A DNA stretch of 64,000 bases from Phycisphaeraceae bacterium (GTDB lineage: Bacteria; Planctomycetota; Phycisphaerae; Phycisphaerales; UBA1924), in NCBI GenBank assembly GCA_015200025.1, contig CP054186.1, forward strand, positions 868,001-932,000, given 5' to 3'. The position numbers and the translations under genes were made by a program. This document shows, in pieces, positions 46,828 through 54,632 of this stretch. Within the stretch, counting starts at the first letter, position 1. The number at the start of each line of letters is the position of its first letter. The notes under the pieces are model-generated. The model saw nothing but the letters and a program-made list of their open reading frames with translations, did no database searches and was not told where the DNA came from.

Positions 46828-47880
46828 TCACACCGCGGGGGCCGACGCTTTCCAGCCCGAGTTCTGCTCCGCCCTGGGGTGGAGCATCAACCACAGTCGC
46901 TCGAGCAACTCGGGCAGCCCGACCCCGGCCGCGCCGCTGATGGCGAGGGCCTCGGTCCCGGGCCTCAGCTCAAGATCGCGGCAGACCGCCAGCAACGCCT
47001 TGCGCCGCGACGCGTCGTCGGGGAAAAGATCCATCTTGTTGAGCACGATCAGCTCGGGCCGCTCGGCCAGCTCGACCGAATACTGCTCCAACTCGCGGCG
47101 GACCGTGCGGTAGTTGTCCGCGGGCTTGGTGCCGTCGGGCGGCGAGGCGTCGAGCAGGTGCACCAGCACGCGGGTCCGCTCCACGTGCCGCAGGAAATCA
47201 AGCCCCAGCCCCGCCCCGCCCGCGGCCCCCTCGATCAGCCCGGGGATATCCGCCAGCACGATCCGGCGTTGCCCGTCCACCTCCGCGATCCCCAGCTGCG
47301 GGCTCAGCGTCGTAAAGGGATAATCCGCGATCTTGGGGTTCGCCCGCGTCAACGCCTTGAGCAGCGTGCTCTTGCCCGCGTTGGGCATCCCGATCAGCCC
47401 CACCTCGGCGATCAGCTTGAGCTCGAGCCGGACCTGGAACTGCTGCCCCGGCTCGCCCGCCTCGGCCGTCCGCGGGGCCTGGTTGATCGAACTCTTGAAG
47501 TGCTCGTTCCCGAACCCGCCGCGACCGCCCTTGGCGATCACGTGCCGCCCGCCCGGGCCCAGGTCGTGCATCATCGCCCCGGTCTGATGATCGAAGATCA
47601 TCGTCCCCGGCGGGAGTTTGAGCACGAAATCCTCGCCGTCCTTCCCGCTGCACTGCTTCTGCCCGCCCGCCTCGCCGTCCTGGGCGGCGTACACCGCCTG
47701 GAACCTCAGGTCGTACAGCGTGGACATCCCGTCCTCGGACACGATGACCACGTCACCGCCCTTGCCCCCGTTGCCCCCGTTGGGTCCGCCCTTGGGCTCG
47801 TACTTGCCGCGGCGGAAGGAGACCTTCCCGTCGCCGCCCTTGCCCGCCCGAACCGTGATGACCGCGCGATCGACAAACAC
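46828..47880 (-). CDS. obgE: GTPase Obg/CgtA
   Basis: 350 residues, an essential GTPase of late 50S ribosome assembly and stringent response. The Gly-rich Obg fold opens the protein (FVDRAVITVRAGKGGDGKVS and GGPNGGNGGKGGD), followed by the G domain: GMPNAGKST (G1), DIPGLIEGAAGGAGLG (G3), NKMD (G4). GTG at 47880 gives the N-terminus typical of Obg; TACCCT ends 5 nt upstream. A GTG at 47895 would add five residues. The OCT-type C-terminal domain of some Obg proteins is absent. Confidence 0.95.
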   Translation of the reverse strand: MFVDRAVITVRAGKGGDGKVSFRRGKYEPKGGPNGGNGGKGGDVVIVSEDGMSTLYDLRFQAVYAAQDGEAGGQKQCSGKDGEDFVLKLPPGTMIFDHQTGAMMHDLGPGGRHVIAKGGRGGFGNEHFKSSINQAPRTAEAGEPGQQFQVRLELKLIAEVGLIGMPNAGKSTLLKALTRANPKIADYPFTTLSPQLGIAEVDGQRRIVLADIPGLIEGAAGGAGLGLDFLRHVERTRVLVHLLDASPPDGTKPADNYRTVRRELEQYSVELAERPELIVLNKMDLFPDDASRRKALLAVCRDLELRPGTEALAISGAAGVGLPELLERLWLMLHPRAEQNSGWKASAPAV

Positions 47881-47885
47881 CCGGG

Positions 47886-47891
47886 AGGGTA
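47886..47891 (-). promoter_or_regulatory. -10-like TACCCT deciding the obg start
   Basis: TACCCT on the minus strand ends 5 nt before GTG 47880, which is also the start that matches the Obg family N-terminus. The agreement of both criteria supports the leaderless interpretation. Confidence 0.45.
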
Positions 47892-47922
47892 GCACCCACG
47901 CCCGCGATCCTCCGAAAGCCCC

Positions 47923-49641
47923 TTATTCCTCCCCGAAGCCCACCACGACCGACCCGTACGCCCCGAGGACCTCCGCGGGCTTGAACCGGGCATCCCCGCG
48001 CGACACGCCGACCTCGCGTCCCGTGAGCAGATCTACCCCACGCCGGCGCGCCGTGACCGACGCGGGAACCGTCACCAGGTAATCCGCCACCGGCTCCCCC
48101 GACAGGTTCACCGCCACCACGATCACCCGCCCGCGGTCCTCCCGCGCGAACGCCCAGACCCGGCGGTTGGCCGTGTCGAGCACCTCCATCGACCCCACCC
48201 GAAGCGCCCGCTCGTTCGTCCGGAGCCGGATCAGCGATCGGTAATGGTTCAGCAGGCTCGACGGGTCCGCGTCCTGAACCGCCACGTTCTTCCCCGGCGT
48301 GTCCGCGTTGTACGCCCGCCACGGCGTCCCCGCCGTGAACCCGCCGCCCGCGTCCCACGGCATCGGAGTCCGGATGTCTTCGTCGGGCTTGACCCCCACC
48401 ATCCCGATCTCCTCCCCGTTGTAGATGAACGGGACCCCCGGGGCCGTGAACAAGATCGTCGCCGCCGCTCGAGCTTTGCGCCACGCGGCCTCGCCCGTCT
48501 CGCGAGTCGATTTATCCCCGCCCCCCAGCCTCGACATCACGCGGTCCAGGTCGTGGTTCGACAGGAACGTCGAATACTGCCCGCGCGGGTACAGCCGGAG
48601 GTTCCGCCCCCACTGGCGGTCGAGCCCCTCGCGGGCGCCGGTGTTGAGTGCCCGGATGGTCGCCTCGGCCGTGTCGAACTCGAACGCCGACCGGAGCCCG
48701 CGACCGACGTACGGGGCCACCTGCCCGCTCTCAGCCCAGACCTCGCCCACGGTGAACGCGTCGGGTCGCACCGATTCGGCGTGACGCCGGAACGCGGCGA
48801 GCCACGCGTGGGTCTCGGGCGTGCTCTCCTGCACCTCCCCGTCCTCGATCAGGTGCCGGACCGCGTCGATCCTGAACCCCGACACGCCGACCTCGGGCCG
48901 AAGCCAGAACGATGCCGACGCGAACAGCGCCGCGGTCGCCTCCGGGTTTCGAAGATTAAAGTCCGGCATCCCCTTCCAGAAGAGCCCGAAGTAATACCCG
49001 CCCGACGACCCGCGCGCAGGGTGCGGGTGCCAGACCTCCTGGTTCCACGCCCCCTTCCACCGCGGCCTCTCCGACGACCACAGGAACCAGTCCCGCGTCG
49101 ATCCGTTCGGGTCCATCGCCTCCACGAACCACGGGTGCTCCCACGAGCAATGGTTCGGCACCCAATCCAGGATCACGCGGATCCCCCGCCGCTCGCACTC
49201 ACGGACCAGCCGCGTGAAATCCTCCATCGTCCCGTGCTCGGGGTTGACGGCCGTGTAGTCCTTCACGTCGTACCCGTGGTACCCCGTCGCGGGCATGATG
49301 GGCATGAGCCACAAGGCGGTGACGCCAAGGTCGCGCGTCGTCGCGGGGTCGCCGTCGTTGAGATAATCCAGGCGCTCGATCAGCCCCTGAAAGTCGCCGA
49401 TCCCGTCGCCCGCGAGCGGGCCGCTCGACGAATCCGCGAACGACCGCACGAACACCTGGTAGAAGACCGCGTGGTTCCACCAGGCGTCGAGGTTCACCGG
49501 CTCGCCCGAACGGTCCTCATTCGAAACGACGATCCTCGCGTCGGGCGACGCGGCCGGATTGACCGTCGCCTGCCCCCACGCCGACTCGGCCGCGATGCAC
49601 GCCGCGAGTACCACCGAACGAATAGCCCACATCCAGCTCAT
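47923..49641 (-). CDS. Secreted alpha-amylase family (GH13) glycoside hydrolase
   Basis: 572 residues with a signal peptide (IRSVVLAACIAAESAWG). The four GH13 regions are present: DWVPNH (I), GFRIDAVRH with the nucleophile Asp (II), VGEVW with the acid Glu (III) and FLSNHD (IV). IYNGEEIGMVG and TPMPWD near the active site resemble oligosaccharide-acting (alpha-glucosidase/oligo-1,6-glucosidase) members. A C-terminal beta domain is present. The start ATG at 49641 lies 5 nt after TAGGAT (49647-49652, minus strand). It diverges from the repeat-protein operon and is not obviously related to it. Confidence 0.93.
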   Translation of the reverse strand: MSWMWAIRSVVLAACIAAESAWGQATVNPAASPDARIVVSNEDRSGEPVNLDAWWNHAVFYQVFVRSFADSSSGPLAGDGIGDFQGLIERLDYLNDGDPATTRDLGVTALWLMPIMPATGYHGYDVKDYTAVNPEHGTMEDFTRLVRECERRGIRVILDWVPNHCSWEHPWFVEAMDPNGSTRDWFLWSSERPRWKGAWNQEVWHPHPARGSSGGYYFGLFWKGMPDFNLRNPEATAALFASASFWLRPEVGVSGFRIDAVRHLIEDGEVQESTPETHAWLAAFRRHAESVRPDAFTVGEVWAESGQVAPYVGRGLRSAFEFDTAEATIRALNTGAREGLDRQWGRNLRLYPRGQYSTFLSNHDLDRVMSRLGGGDKSTRETGEAAWRKARAAATILFTAPGVPFIYNGEEIGMVGVKPDEDIRTPMPWDAGGGFTAGTPWRAYNADTPGKNVAVQDADPSSLLNHYRSLIRLRTNERALRVGSMEVLDTANRRVWAFAREDRGRVIVVAVNLSGEPVADYLVTVPASVTARRRGVDLLTGREVGVSRGDARFKPAEVLGAYGSVVVGFGEE

Positions 49642-49814
49642 CGTGCATCCTACGCCGCCGGGCCGACCACCCCGACCGGGCCCACGCCCACCTCTTCGGG
49701 CGTGGGATCTCCCCGCCGCATGCCGCGTCACGACCCGCCGATCGGTGTGGACCGTCTCCGTATTATGAAAGACTTTTCTTAACCACCTATTTATTCACAA
49801 CGTGTCATATTCCC

Positions 49815-49857
49815 TTGACGCTCGGGGGGGGGGGGGGGGGGTAATTCTCGGTATCAT
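49815..49857 (+). promoter_or_regulatory. Candidate phase-variable promoter of the repeat-protein operon
   Basis: TTGACG at 49815-49820 matches the -35 box in five of six positions. The G run (49824-49841) follows. Two -10 candidates lie after it: TAATTC at 49842-49847 (21-bp spacer) and the better TATCAT at 49852-49857 (31-bp spacer at the present tract length). Spacer length, and so promoter strength, would change with G number. AAAGGAG at 49885-49891 and ATG 49898 follow. Confidence 0.45.
49824..49841 (+). repeat. Homopolymer run of 18 G
   Basis: Eighteen uninterrupted G residues, by far the longest homopolymer in the window (other G runs reach 8 or 9). It lies in the upstream region, not in the coding frame from ATG 49898. 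Such tracts change length by replication slippage; the exact count may also be uncertain for technical reasons. Confidence 0.9.
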
Positions 49858-49897
49858 CCCGACACGGCGCAACCGCGGACGGAGAAAGGAGATTCTG

Positions 49898-51220
49898 ATG
49901 ATCTCGAACCCGCGTCACACCCGGAGCACGTTGACCCTGACCGCCCTCTCGGCGTGGTCGATCGCGTGGCCCGCGCTGGCCCAGCCCTCGGCCCCGGGGC
50001 GGACCGAGATCACCTCGCGCCTCTCGGGCTCGCTCCTCGCCGTCCCCGACGGGAACCTTGACTGCGGCATCACCGACATCGACTTCGCCTTCGCCTTCGC
50101 CTTCGAAGACAGGCTCACCGCCCTCTACGGCCCCGACCTGGCCGTGGGCGACCTCGACGGCGACGGGTTCGTCACCGGCGAGGACGTCGTCGAGGCCATC
50201 CGCCGGCTGATCCTCGCCGGGTACGCCAAGGTGATCGTGACGCCCGGCGAGGCCCCGGGCCCGGTCACCGAGCTGGACGCCCTGGCCGTCGCGCTCGACG
50301 TGGCGGCCGGCGAGCCCGCGGGCGACATCAACCTCGACGGGACCCCGGACGTCTTCGACACGCTCGACGCCGCCGACCGCGTGGGCCTCCCCACGATCCA
50401 CCCCTACGATCTCGACCTCGCTGCCCGGGAGATCTTCGACTACCTCGGCGTCGTCCGCCAGCGCGGCCGGGACTACTTCATGGCCGAGGAGTGCGCGCCC
50501 AAGGACCACGATCCCGGTATCTCACGTGGATGGCCGAAGGATCATCCCGTGTGGTGGAAACCGAATCACATCCGGGATGTTTCAAGGATGTACGAGCAAA
50601 TCAGCCCGCCTCCGCACGAAGAGAACCTCAGCCGCAGCTGGCCCGCGAATCATCATGATCATTTCTCACGGACATGGGACAAGCCGAATGTCCCAAGACG
50701 ACGTGACGACCCGCTGTATCCGCCGCCGCACCACGCGAAGGAGTACAGCGACCATTGGCCGGCATCTCACTCGAAATCGGCATCCGAGTCGTGGACGATT
50801 GAGCACGACCTCGCGATCAGCGCCGGATGGTGGCCCCACCACACCGCGACCGACTCGTACACACGCGTTTTCCCGCCTCGACACCTGCAATGGAACAGCG
50901 AACGCTGGATCCACGACCAGAATCAGTCGCGGAAGGAGTACCCGCCGAATCATTACCCACTCGTCTCAAACACATGGACTCCCCCGGGCCACAACCAAGA
51001 GCGCAGCAATTCCTACCCACCATCGCATTCAATGCAGGTGTCATTGCAATGGACCAGCCCGCAGAGTTGGCCTCCGAACCACACTCTCGAAAGTTCGAGA
51101 ACTGGGGGTAACCCACCCGACGGCGGTTGGCCCGTGTTCCCCCCAGACCACACTTGGTTCACGACTTTCCGCGACCTGATCTCCCCGATCGTGCCCCGCC
51201 TCCCCTGGCCCGGATCATGA
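49898..51220 (+). CDS. Secreted 12-residue (PxxHxxxxSxxW) repeat protein with dockerin-like Ca loops
   Basis: 440 residues. Signal peptide 1 to about 29 (cleavage after ALA). Residues about 50-165 hold two calcium-loop segments, DLDGDGFVTGED and DINLDGTPDVFD, arranged as in type I dockerin domains. Residues about 201-402 consist of some 14 copies, several degenerate, of a 12-residue unit P-x-x-H-x4-S-x-x-W/Y: PANHHDHFSRTW, PASHSKSASESW, PPNHYPLVSNTW, PPSHSMQVSLQW. The C-terminus has DHTWFTTFR, shared with the next gene. AAAGGAG sets the start at 49898. The repeat-coding part is near 55-60% GC, below its neighbours. I know no family for the repeat; surface adhesion, metal binding or matrix roles are only guesses. 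Confidence 0.85.
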   Translation: MISNPRHTRSTLTLTALSAWSIAWPALAQPSAPGRTEITSRLSGSLLAVPDGNLDCGITDIDFAFAFAFEDRLTALYGPDLAVGDLDGDGFVTGEDVVEAIRRLILAGYAKVIVTPGEAPGPVTELDALAVALDVAAGEPAGDINLDGTPDVFDTLDAADRVGLPTIHPYDLDLAAREIFDYLGVVRQRGRDYFMAEECAPKDHDPGISRGWPKDHPVWWKPNHIRDVSRMYEQISPPPHEENLSRSWPANHHDHFSRTWDKPNVPRRRDDPLYPPPHHAKEYSDHWPASHSKSASESWTIEHDLAISAGWWPHHTATDSYTRVFPPRHLQWNSERWIHDQNQSRKEYPPNHYPLVSNTWTPPGHNQERSNSYPPSHSMQVSLQWTSPQSWPPNHTLESSRTGGNPPDGGWPVFPPDHTWFTTFRDLISPIVPRLPWPGS

Positions 51221-52158
51221 ACCGACCGTTCGCCCCATCATCCGCCCCGACCGACCACCCCGCCGTCGAGCGACTCGGCACGCCGCGGCTCGGACACCGG
51301 ACGACCGCTCGCACACCCGTGCCGTACACGCTCGCACTTCTCGCCTATCTCGCCGCCGGGTGCCAGGATCACCGATTCCTGCCGTACCACCCCGTGCGTG
51401 AGACGGCCAAGGGATGGTCATACGGACACGACGCCCCGGTCAGCTACGCCTGGCCACGCCCTCACCCCTGGCACTGGGCCGCCAACCACCTCGCCGAGGT
51501 GTCCCTCACCCAACCCCGGGCGCACGCCCCCGAGCACAGCGCGACCTGGCCCGCCAACCACGACGCCGGCATCTCCGCCGGGTGGGACCCGCCCCCCAAT
51601 CACCACTGGGCCAATAGTCGATCCTACCCGCCCGGGCACCTCCGCGAAACATCCGACACCTGGGGCGGCGACGAGCACGACGTTTTGGTGAGCCGCGGGT
51701 GGTGGCCGAACCACACCGAACTGGACTCGAAACGCCGATGGATGTGGCCCCCGCTCCACCACGCCGCCGTCACCGGCACCTGGGGGCACGGGACCGCCAC
51801 GTCGCAGCACGACTGGCCGCCCAACCACCATCCCCTGGTCTCGGCGACATGGTCCGCCGCCGGGCACACCGTCACGCAGAGCATCTATTACCCGCCGTCG
51901 CACCCGGCCGCCGTCAGCGCCGCGTGGGGCGAGGGGCCGAGCCCGAGCTGGCCGTCCGGCCATTCGTACCTGACCTCGCGCTCCTGGGGCTGGGCCATGG
52001 ACCATGCCATCGAGACTTCGATGACCGAAGTCCGGCCTCGCCAGGACCGTCGCTCCCCGATCTCGATGGACGAGGACCACGATTGGTTCACCACGTTCCG
52101 CCGATATCTCCCCTATCACACCGGACGATCCCCCTGGCTCGAACCGACGCACCCATGA
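51217..52158 (+). CDS. Putative lipoprotein made of PxxHxxxxSxxW repeats
   Basis: 313 residues, coupled to the previous gene by ATGA. A hydrophobic segment ends in a lipobox (LAYLAAGC, Cys49), but the part before it is long; a GTG at 51319 would give a shorter, more usual lipoprotein signal. Residues about 105-268 repeat the 12-residue unit of the upstream protein: PANHDAGISAGW, PPNHHPLVSATW, PPSHPAAVSAAW, PSGHSYLTSRSW. The C-terminus repeats the conserved DHDWFTTFR and ends SPWLEPTHP. It lacks the dockerin-like part. GC is about 70% here, unlike the repeat half of the first gene. Likely an envelope-attached partner of the secreted protein; function unknown. Confidence 0.8.
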   Translation: MNRPFAPSSAPTDHPAVERLGTPRLGHRTTARTPVPYTLALLAYLAAGCQDHRFLPYHPVRETAKGWSYGHDAPVSYAWPRPHPWHWAANHLAEVSLTQPRAHAPEHSATWPANHDAGISAGWDPPPNHHWANSRSYPPGHLRETSDTWGGDEHDVLVSRGWWPNHTELDSKRRWMWPPLHHAAVTGTWGHGTATSQHDWPPNHHPLVSATWSAAGHTVTQSIYYPPSHPAAVSAAWGEGPSPSWPSGHSYLTSRSWGWAMDHAIETSMTEVRPRQDRRSPISMDEDHDWFTTFRRYLPYHTGRSPWLEPTHP

Positions 52159-53423
52159 TCTGCCGCTTCATGCTCGCGACGGTCCTTCTTGGAGGACTCG
52201 TCATCCCGCCCGGGTGCCGCGGTGCCGCGGACCGGGTCCCCGCCGGCGTCCGCGGAGAGGCCGTCCCTCGCACCTCCTTCAACGAGCATTGGCTCGCCGG
52301 GCGTCTGGGCCGGCCCGCCCCCGCCGATCCGGCGCCCCCGGGCGTCGAGCCGACCGAGCCGACGTTCGACGACCCCCGCTCCGTGCTCCGCTGGGTCCTG
52401 TCTCGCTCGCCCCAGCCCGCGGTCGTCTACCCCACCGAGGGGTATTACTACTACACCCTCGCCCTGGGCCCGCGGACCATCAGCGGGAACATCCGCCTCG
52501 CCGACGCCGCCCACGGCCGGTTCTCCGTCGGATACTTCGACCCCCTCCACCCCGCCGACTCTCGCTCGGCCCACTACCGCGACGGCGAGCCCGGCATCAC
52601 GCTCCGCCACGATCCCTCCACCCGCCGCGTCGTGCTCCGCGCCGACGGGATCGAACGAACCTACCTCCTCGACGCCTCCGCCCTCGACCCGCCGCCGATG
52701 ACACTCCTCGAAGGCGAACGACTCATCACCGGCCTGCGCGACGAGTCGGGCTACGCCCTCGTGCTCCTCTACCACGCCCCCTCCCGCGGCATGTACTACA
52801 CCCTCAACCCCTCGCTCGCCACGCCCGAGCCGCTCGACGGGTTCACGGTCGGCCCCCACCGCCTCCGCGTCGGGCGCGAATCTCGTTTCATCTTCTTCCA
52901 CCACCCGCCGACAGGGCGCGACGTGCTCGTCGCCGTCCACCGCGACCACATCCGGCGCAACACCTGGTTCGACGGCCCGTTCGACCAGTTCCCCCCCCAC
53001 CTCCGCCTCCGCGAGACTCTCGAAGAGGCCTACCCCTACGTCATCGACGCGGGCGGGATCGACGACAACGGCAACTTCCTCGCCCTCGCCGGGCAGCGGC
53101 TCGCCATCAGCCCACACCTCGAGTACGACTCGGCCGACGAACTCGCCCGCGCCCTCGCCGCCACGCTCCGCGTCGACCCCGGCCCCGCCGCCTGGCTCGC
53201 CGCCACCTACGAACCCAAGCGCGACTGGCGCCCGCCGCCCGCGCCGATCGGCCCGGACCTGGCCTCGCCGGGCGCCCACCGCGCCGACCGCTCGGTCGCC
53301 TGGCCCGCCAACCATTGGGGTCACGCCAGCGCCCGCTGGCCCTCAGGCCACGACGCCGCCCTCAGCCCGGGCTGGCCCGCCAATCACGACGCGGCGACCA
53401 GCCCGCGCTCAACACCCGAATAG
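52155..53423 (+). CDS. Putative lipoprotein with beta-rich domain and three C-terminal PxxHxxxxSxxW repeats
   Basis: 422 residues, coupled by ATGA to the second repeat gene. The signal ends VIPPGC, a lipobox. Residues about 60-370 are a globular, beta-rich domain not recognised (GYYYYTLALGPRTISGN, AHGRFSVGYFDPLHP, ESRFIFFHHPPTGRDVLV). The end of the protein (383-418) has three regular tandem units, WPANHWGHASAR, WPSGHDAALSPG and WPANHDAATSPR, which show the 12-residue period most clearly. The combination suggests that the repeats are a shared interaction or anchoring module and this lipoprotein the anchor or sensor. Function unknown. Confidence 0.82.
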   Translation: MICRFMLATVLLGGLVIPPGCRGAADRVPAGVRGEAVPRTSFNEHWLAGRLGRPAPADPAPPGVEPTEPTFDDPRSVLRWVLSRSPQPAVVYPTEGYYYYTLALGPRTISGNIRLADAAHGRFSVGYFDPLHPADSRSAHYRDGEPGITLRHDPSTRRVVLRADGIERTYLLDASALDPPPMTLLEGERLITGLRDESGYALVLLYHAPSRGMYYTLNPSLATPEPLDGFTVGPHRLRVGRESRFIFFHHPPTGRDVLVAVHRDHIRRNTWFDGPFDQFPPHLRLRETLEEAYPYVIDAGGIDDNGNFLALAGQRLAISPHLEYDSADELARALAATLRVDPGPAAWLAATYEPKRDWRPPPAPIGPDLASPGAHRADRSVAWPANHWGHASARWPSGHDAALSPGWPANHDAATSPRSTPE

Positions 53424-53465
53424 TCCGCCGCCCCGGCCCAGGCCCGCACCATCCCGCCTCACGCC

Positions 53466-54581
53466 TCACGCCGCGCGACGCGCCGGACCGCCCGCGTGAC
53501 GCTCCGCGTACTCCCAGGGCGCGATCACCGATTCGCCCGAGGCACGCCGCCGCTCGAGGGCGTCCATCATCGGCCCGGGGGACATCGTCGCGATCACCCT
53601 CGCCTCGCCGCCCGCCCGCACCGAGACGCCGAGCTCATCGAGCACCCGAGCGACCACCCACGCGTGCTTGCCGTGGTCGATCAGCTCCGCCGAACGGAAG
53701 CGCGTCCGCGACCACGCCGCCCCCAGCGCCTCTCTCGCGTAGGCCAGCCCCGTGAACCGATCGTCGATCTCGGCGCTCATCTCGACGCGGCGCTGCAGCG
53801 CGAGCGTCCGGCGGAGTTCCGCCAGCCCCGCCGCGTACCCCGCGAGCCCGCCCTCACGCCGCGCGATCTCGCGGTACCGCCGCCGCTCGACGATCGAACG
53901 CCGGCGGAGATCCGCCGCGGGCGTGTACCGCCTCGCGATCCACCCGTTGTTGCGCACCAGACGCCGGACGGTGAGGTTGATGTCCCGCCTCGCGGGCTCG
54001 CGATGATGCGCCACGCGGAACCGGCCGTCGAACGCCACCCGGTACCCCGACAGGAGCATCCGGGCCGCGAGGTCATATTCCTCGGCGTAGTACCCCATCC
54101 CCACGTCGTACCCCCCGAGCCGCTCGAAGACCTCGCGCCGCAACGCCGCGCCGCACCCGATGAAAACCTCCGGGAGCCCGCCCCGCTCGCGCCCGGAGAT
54201 CAGCCCGCGTCCGTCGGCGACCAGCACCTCCGCCGCCACCGCCGCCACGCCCGGTCCCGCGTCTCGCAGCGCGTCGGTCAACCCCAGGTCCACCGGGTGC
54301 GAATCGTCGTCGAGCATCACGACCCACCCGCTCCGCCCGTCGCACGCCGAGACGCCCAGGTTCCGCCCCGCCGCCCCGAGGTTCGCGCTGCTCCGCACGA
54401 CGCGCACGGGCACACCCGAGGCCAGCACCGCCGGCGTGCGCACCACCGCCGACGAGGCGTTGTCCACCACCACGACCTCCGCCCCGCCCAGGCCCGCGTG
54501 GTCACCCAACGACCCGATCGCCGCGAGGGTCGAGGCGAGCCGCCCGGGCCTGTCCTTCGTCGGGATCACGTAACTGATCAT
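53466..54581 (-). CDS. Family 2 glycosyltransferase
   Basis: 371 residues. The GT-A fold is clear: MISYVIPTKDRPGRLASTLA at the start, VVVVDNASS, and the metal-binding VMLDDDSHP; a second conserved region, FIGCGAALRREVFERLGGYD with YYAEEYDLAARM, follows. About 170 C-terminal residues are a separate Arg-rich helical part. It would transfer a sugar from a nucleotide donor to an envelope glycan or protein. AAGGAG precedes the ATG at 54581. First gene of the glycosylation locus, convergent with the repeat operon. Confidence 0.9.
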   Translation of the reverse strand: MISYVIPTKDRPGRLASTLAAIGSLGDHAGLGGAEVVVVDNASSAVVRTPAVLASGVPVRVVRSSANLGAAGRNLGVSACDGRSGWVVMLDDDSHPVDLGLTDALRDAGPGVAAVAAEVLVADGRGLISGRERGGLPEVFIGCGAALRREVFERLGGYDVGMGYYAEEYDLAARMLLSGYRVAFDGRFRVAHHREPARRDINLTVRRLVRNNGWIARRYTPAADLRRRSIVERRRYREIARREGGLAGYAAGLAELRRTLALQRRVEMSAEIDDRFTGLAYAREALGAAWSRTRFRSAELIDHGKHAWVVARVLDELGVSVRAGGEARVIATMSPGPMMDALERRRASGESVIAPWEYAERHAGGPARRAA

Positions 54582-54632
54582 GCCCGCTCCTTCTCTCCGT
54601 CCCACACCCCCACCACCACGCCGCCCCCGCGC

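Larger units (their letters stand above)
49642..49897. other. 256-bp divergent region between amylase and repeat-protein operon
   Basis: Contains the amylase -10-like TAGGAT (49647-49652, minus), an unusually AT-rich patch at about 49761-49812 with TATTAT and TTATTCA, and then the TTGACG, the 18-G run and the -10-like TATCAT of the plus-strand operon. No gene is seen. Confidence 0.6.

Noticed and set aside
49802-49897. Translation from GTG 49802 through the G tract, making it a coding contingency tract
   Set aside because: The frame is open, but the strong AAAGGAG and signal peptide place the start at 49898; the upstream 32 residues would spoil the signal peptide.
50526-51179. An alternative 217-codon frame inside the first repeat gene
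   Set aside because: Its sequence is Arg/Thr-rich without pattern, while the annotated frame has signal peptide, dockerin loops and the regular repeat.
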